Positions 43,648 through 47,959 of a DNA stretch of 47,959 bases are shown here, piece after piece. The position numbers and the translations under genes were made by a program. The number at the start of each line of letters is the position of its first letter. Position 1 is the stretch's first letter. This DNA comes from Comamonadaceae bacterium 2FH (GTDB taxonomy: Bacteria > Pseudomonadota > Gammaproteobacteria > Burkholderiales > Burkholderiaceae_C). Under the pieces are notes generated by a model, which made no database searches, was not told the DNA's origin, and worked only from the letters and a program-made list of their open reading frames with translations. Where the stretch lies: positions 1-47,959 of the forward strand of contig SCMQ01000036.1 in NCBI GenBank assembly GCA_005503335.1. The letters are read 5' to 3'.

Positions 43648-44739
43648 TTAGCTTTGGGTCCGCTCGAATTCTCGCATGTAGGCCACCAGCGCCTGCACGC
43701 CTTCGAGAGGCATGGCGTTGTAGATGCTGGCGCGCATGCCGCCGACCGACTTGTGGCCCTTGAGTTGCAGCAGGCCCTGCGACTTGGCGCCGGCGAGGAA
43801 GTCCTCGTTGCGCGACTCGTCGCGCAGCAGGAAGGGGACGTTCATGCGCGAGCGGCAGTCGGGCGTCACCTTGTTGAGGTAGAACTGCGAGCCGTCGATG
43901 TAGTCGTAGAGCAGGCTGGCCTTGGCGATGTTGCGCTGCTCCATTGCGGCGATGCCGCCTTGCTGCTTGAGCCACTGGAAGGTGAGCCCCGCCATGTAGA
44001 TCGCATAGGTCGGCGGCGTATTGTACATGGAGTGGTTGTCGGCCACGACACGATAGTCGAAGGCGCTGGGGCAGTGCGGCATCGCGTGGCCGATCAGGTC
44101 CTCGCGCACCACCACCAGGGTGACGCCGGCCGGACCCAGGTTCTTCTGCGCGCCGCCGAAGGCCAGACCGACCCGGGACCAGTCCACCGGGCGCGAGGCC
44201 ACGTGCGAGGAGAAGTCGATCACCAGCGGCGCCTCGCAGCCCAGGGCCTTGAGGTCGGGCAGCTCGTGGAACTCGATGCCGTGGATGGTCTCGTTGGTGC
44301 AGAGATGGACGTAGCGCGCATCGGCGCTGAGCCGCCAGCTGGCCGGATCGGGCAGGCTGGTGTGGTGGTCGGCCTCGTTGCTGGCCGCGAGGCGGGCATC
44401 GCAGAACCTGCGCGCCTCCTTGATCGACTTCTGGCTCCAGCTGCCGGTGACGACGAAGTCCACCACGCCGCCGCCCGAGAGGTTCAGCGGCACGATGGCG
44501 TTCTCGGCCAGGCCGCCGCCCTGCATGAACAGGATCCTGAAGTGGGCCGGCACGGCCAGCAGCTCGCGCAGGTCGGCCTCGGCGCGCTCGTAGATCGAGA
44601 TGAACTCCTTGCCGCGATGGCTCATCTCCATCACGCTCATGCCGCTGCCGTGCCAGTCCAGCATCTCGGCCGCGGCTTGTTGCAGGACCTCGGCGGGCAT
44701 GACGGCGGGCCCGGCCGAAAAATTGTAGGGACGCTTCAT
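43648..44739 (-). CDS. serC: Phosphoserine aminotransferase
   Basis: 363 residues, class V aminotransferase. [20 protein letters not shown] is the standard start. [15 protein letters not shown] and the PLP-lysine motif [13 protein letters not shown] (Lys near residue 196) are clear. It makes phosphoserine and also serves pyridoxal phosphate synthesis. An in-frame ATG 15 bases upstream (44754) is possible; neither start has a strong Shine-Dalgarno. It begins the serC-pheA-tyrA-aroA run, just below gyrA. Confidence 0.95.
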   Translation of the reverse strand: MKRPYNFSAGPAVMPAEVLQQAAAEMLDWHGSGMSVMEMSHRGKEFISIYERAEADLRELLAVPAHFRILFMQGGGLAENAIVPLNLSGGGVVDFVVTGSWSQKSIKEARRFCDARLAASNEADHHTSLPDPASWRLSADARYVHLCTNETIHGIEFHELPDLKALGCEAPLVIDFSSHVASRPVDWSRVGLAFGGAQKNLGPAGVTLVVVREDLIGHAMPHCPSAFDYRVVADNHSMYNTPPTYAIYMAGLTFQWLKQQGGIAAMEQRNIAKASLLYDYIDGSQFYLNKVTPDCRSRMNVPFLLRDESRNEDFLAGAKSQGLLQLKGHKSVGGMRASIYNAMPLEGVQALVAYMREFERTQS

Positions 44740-44810
44740 GGCGTTTTCATCCATCCAAAAGGGCGCCCGCCCTGGCCGGGCCGGCGCGGACTGCGACAGG
44801 CGCAGGGTTC

Positions 44811-47441
<2,631 letters not shown>

Positions 47442-47563
47442 GAAGGAGGCGGCCGGTTACGCTGGAATATGTCAATTTTAGGCGTAATGGGCTGTAGCAC
47501 TCGCGCAACATATCCGCACAAATGCGGCCTCGCGGGCCGCCAGACGGGCCTTCGGAGCCCAGA

Positions 47564-47592
47564 TTGGCCAATTACGTATGGCACAATAAATT
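47564..47592 (+). promoter_or_regulatory. Candidate promoter of the OmpA-family gene
   Basis: TTGGCC (47564-47569) and TAAATT (47587-47592) are spaced by 17 bases, each matching four of six consensus positions. A GCGGCC-TCGCG-GGCCGC hairpin lies just upstream at 47524-47540. The leader to the ATG would be about 70 bases. Tentative. Confidence 0.3.
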
Positions 47593-47669
47593 CAACGTTC
47601 GGGGTGATGGTCACCCAGACGTCCAATTTCCTCGCAGCGAGTCTGCGGCTTTTTCCCATGAGGAGAACC

Positions 47670-47959
47670 ATGAAGAAACTGAACAAAGTGGCGATGTTGT
47701 TTGCCTCCGCAGCCCTCGCTACGGCCGCTGGCGCCCAGACCGTCGACAACTGGCGCAATGGCACTTCCGAACTCGTTTGGAAGAACGGCACGAACGAACT
47801 CTGCTGGCGTGACGCCAACTGGACGCCCGCCACCGCCGCCGCCAACTGCGACGGCGCGATCGCGCCCAAGGCAGCTGCTCCGGCGCCGGCTCCCGTCGCT
47901 GCTCCGGCCCCCGCTCCGGCGCCTGCTGCCCGTCCGGCCCCCGCTCCCCAGCCCCCGGC
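47670..47959 (+). CDS. OmpA-family outer membrane protein, N-terminal part (cut by window end)
   Basis: The reading frame from ATG 47670 stays open to the last base, so only about 96 residues are seen. The signal peptide is MKKLNKVAMLFASAALATAA, ending GAQ. Then comes WRNGTSELVWKNGTNELCWR, a paired repeat (NGT-x-ELVW/NGT-x-ELCW) seen at the start of Comamonadaceae OmpA-like porins, followed by an Ala/Pro linker. The peptidoglycan-binding OmpA domain would lie beyond the window. AGGAG at 47661-47665 sets the start. It diverges from gyrA. Confidence 0.85.
   Translation, partial: MKKLNKVAMLFASAALATAAGAQTVDNWRNGTSELVWKNGTNELCWRDANWTPATAAANCDGAIAPKAAAPAPAPVAAPAPAPAPAARPAPAPQPP

Overview
The window is GC-rich and reads as a chromosomal segment of a betaproteobacterium, most likely family Comamonadaceae (Burkholderiales). 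The evidence is the xseB-ispA-dxs operon, a fused aroA-cmk gene, the gyrA / serC-pheA-tyrA-aroA/cmk-rpsA-ihfB-lapA-lapB order with an OmpA-family gene diverging from gyrA, and TakP-like TRAP proteins. Genus cannot be assigned from what is visible. No tRNA, rRNA, CRISPR, phage or insertion-sequence gene was seen.

Layout. 0-3 kb: xseB-ispA-dxs (exonuclease VII small subunit, isoprenoid precursors). 3.2-8.3 kb: two near-duplicate TRAP substrate-binding proteins on the plus strand, convergent with a dctQ-dctM permease operon that also carries a small membrane protein; a strong hairpin terminator lies between them. 8.4-12 kb: a tungstate-type ABC transporter (tupB-tupC-tupA, linked by GTGA overlaps) divergent from a two-domain regulator (ModE-like HTH plus binding-protein-like domain). 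12.1-14.7 kb: an RNB-domain ribonuclease and a flavoprotein. 15.3-24.3 kb: an envelope/osmotic-stress-type island of small secreted, lipoprotein and membrane genes (DUF3309, phospholipase D-like lipoprotein, glycine-zipper lipoprotein, coiled-coil lipoprotein, a channel-like protein, a FecR/DUF6600-type protein, CsbD, BON, lmo0937-like, Trp/Tyr-rich protein, AI-2E exporter). 24.3-27.7 kb: modABC divergent from modE. 27.8-33.3 kb: a GAF-Fis regulator divergent from a tungsten aldehyde oxidoreductase operon (Fe-S subunit, catalytic subunit, FAD subunit, MoaD-like protein, small unknown protein). 33.4-47.4 kb: crcB, rdgC, a ComEA-like protein, lapB, lapA, ihfB, rpsA, aroA-cmk, tyrA, pheA, serC and gyrA, all on the minus strand. 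47.7 kb: start of an OmpA-family gene, cut by the window end.

How it works together. The accessory parts form a metal-oxyanion theme: molybdate uptake (mod), tungstate uptake (tup) and a tungsten enzyme (aor). The most interesting observation is a shared palindromic site. CTATGCA-N3-CG-N-TTCATAG occurs in the promoter region of tup (9564-9583) and of aor (29012-29031), matching at 16 of 20 bases, while the modA/modE intergenic region has a related palindrome with a one-base shorter spacer (26868-26894). This suggests a local tungstate regulon joining uptake to the enzyme, probably read by the regulator next to tup, and a sister ModE site for mod. It is inferred from sequence only. Other points of note are a potassium-channel-like small protein with a degenerate filter, an AcoR-like regulator without its AAA+ domain, and two palindromic intergenic elements in the aromatic amino acid/rpsA region.
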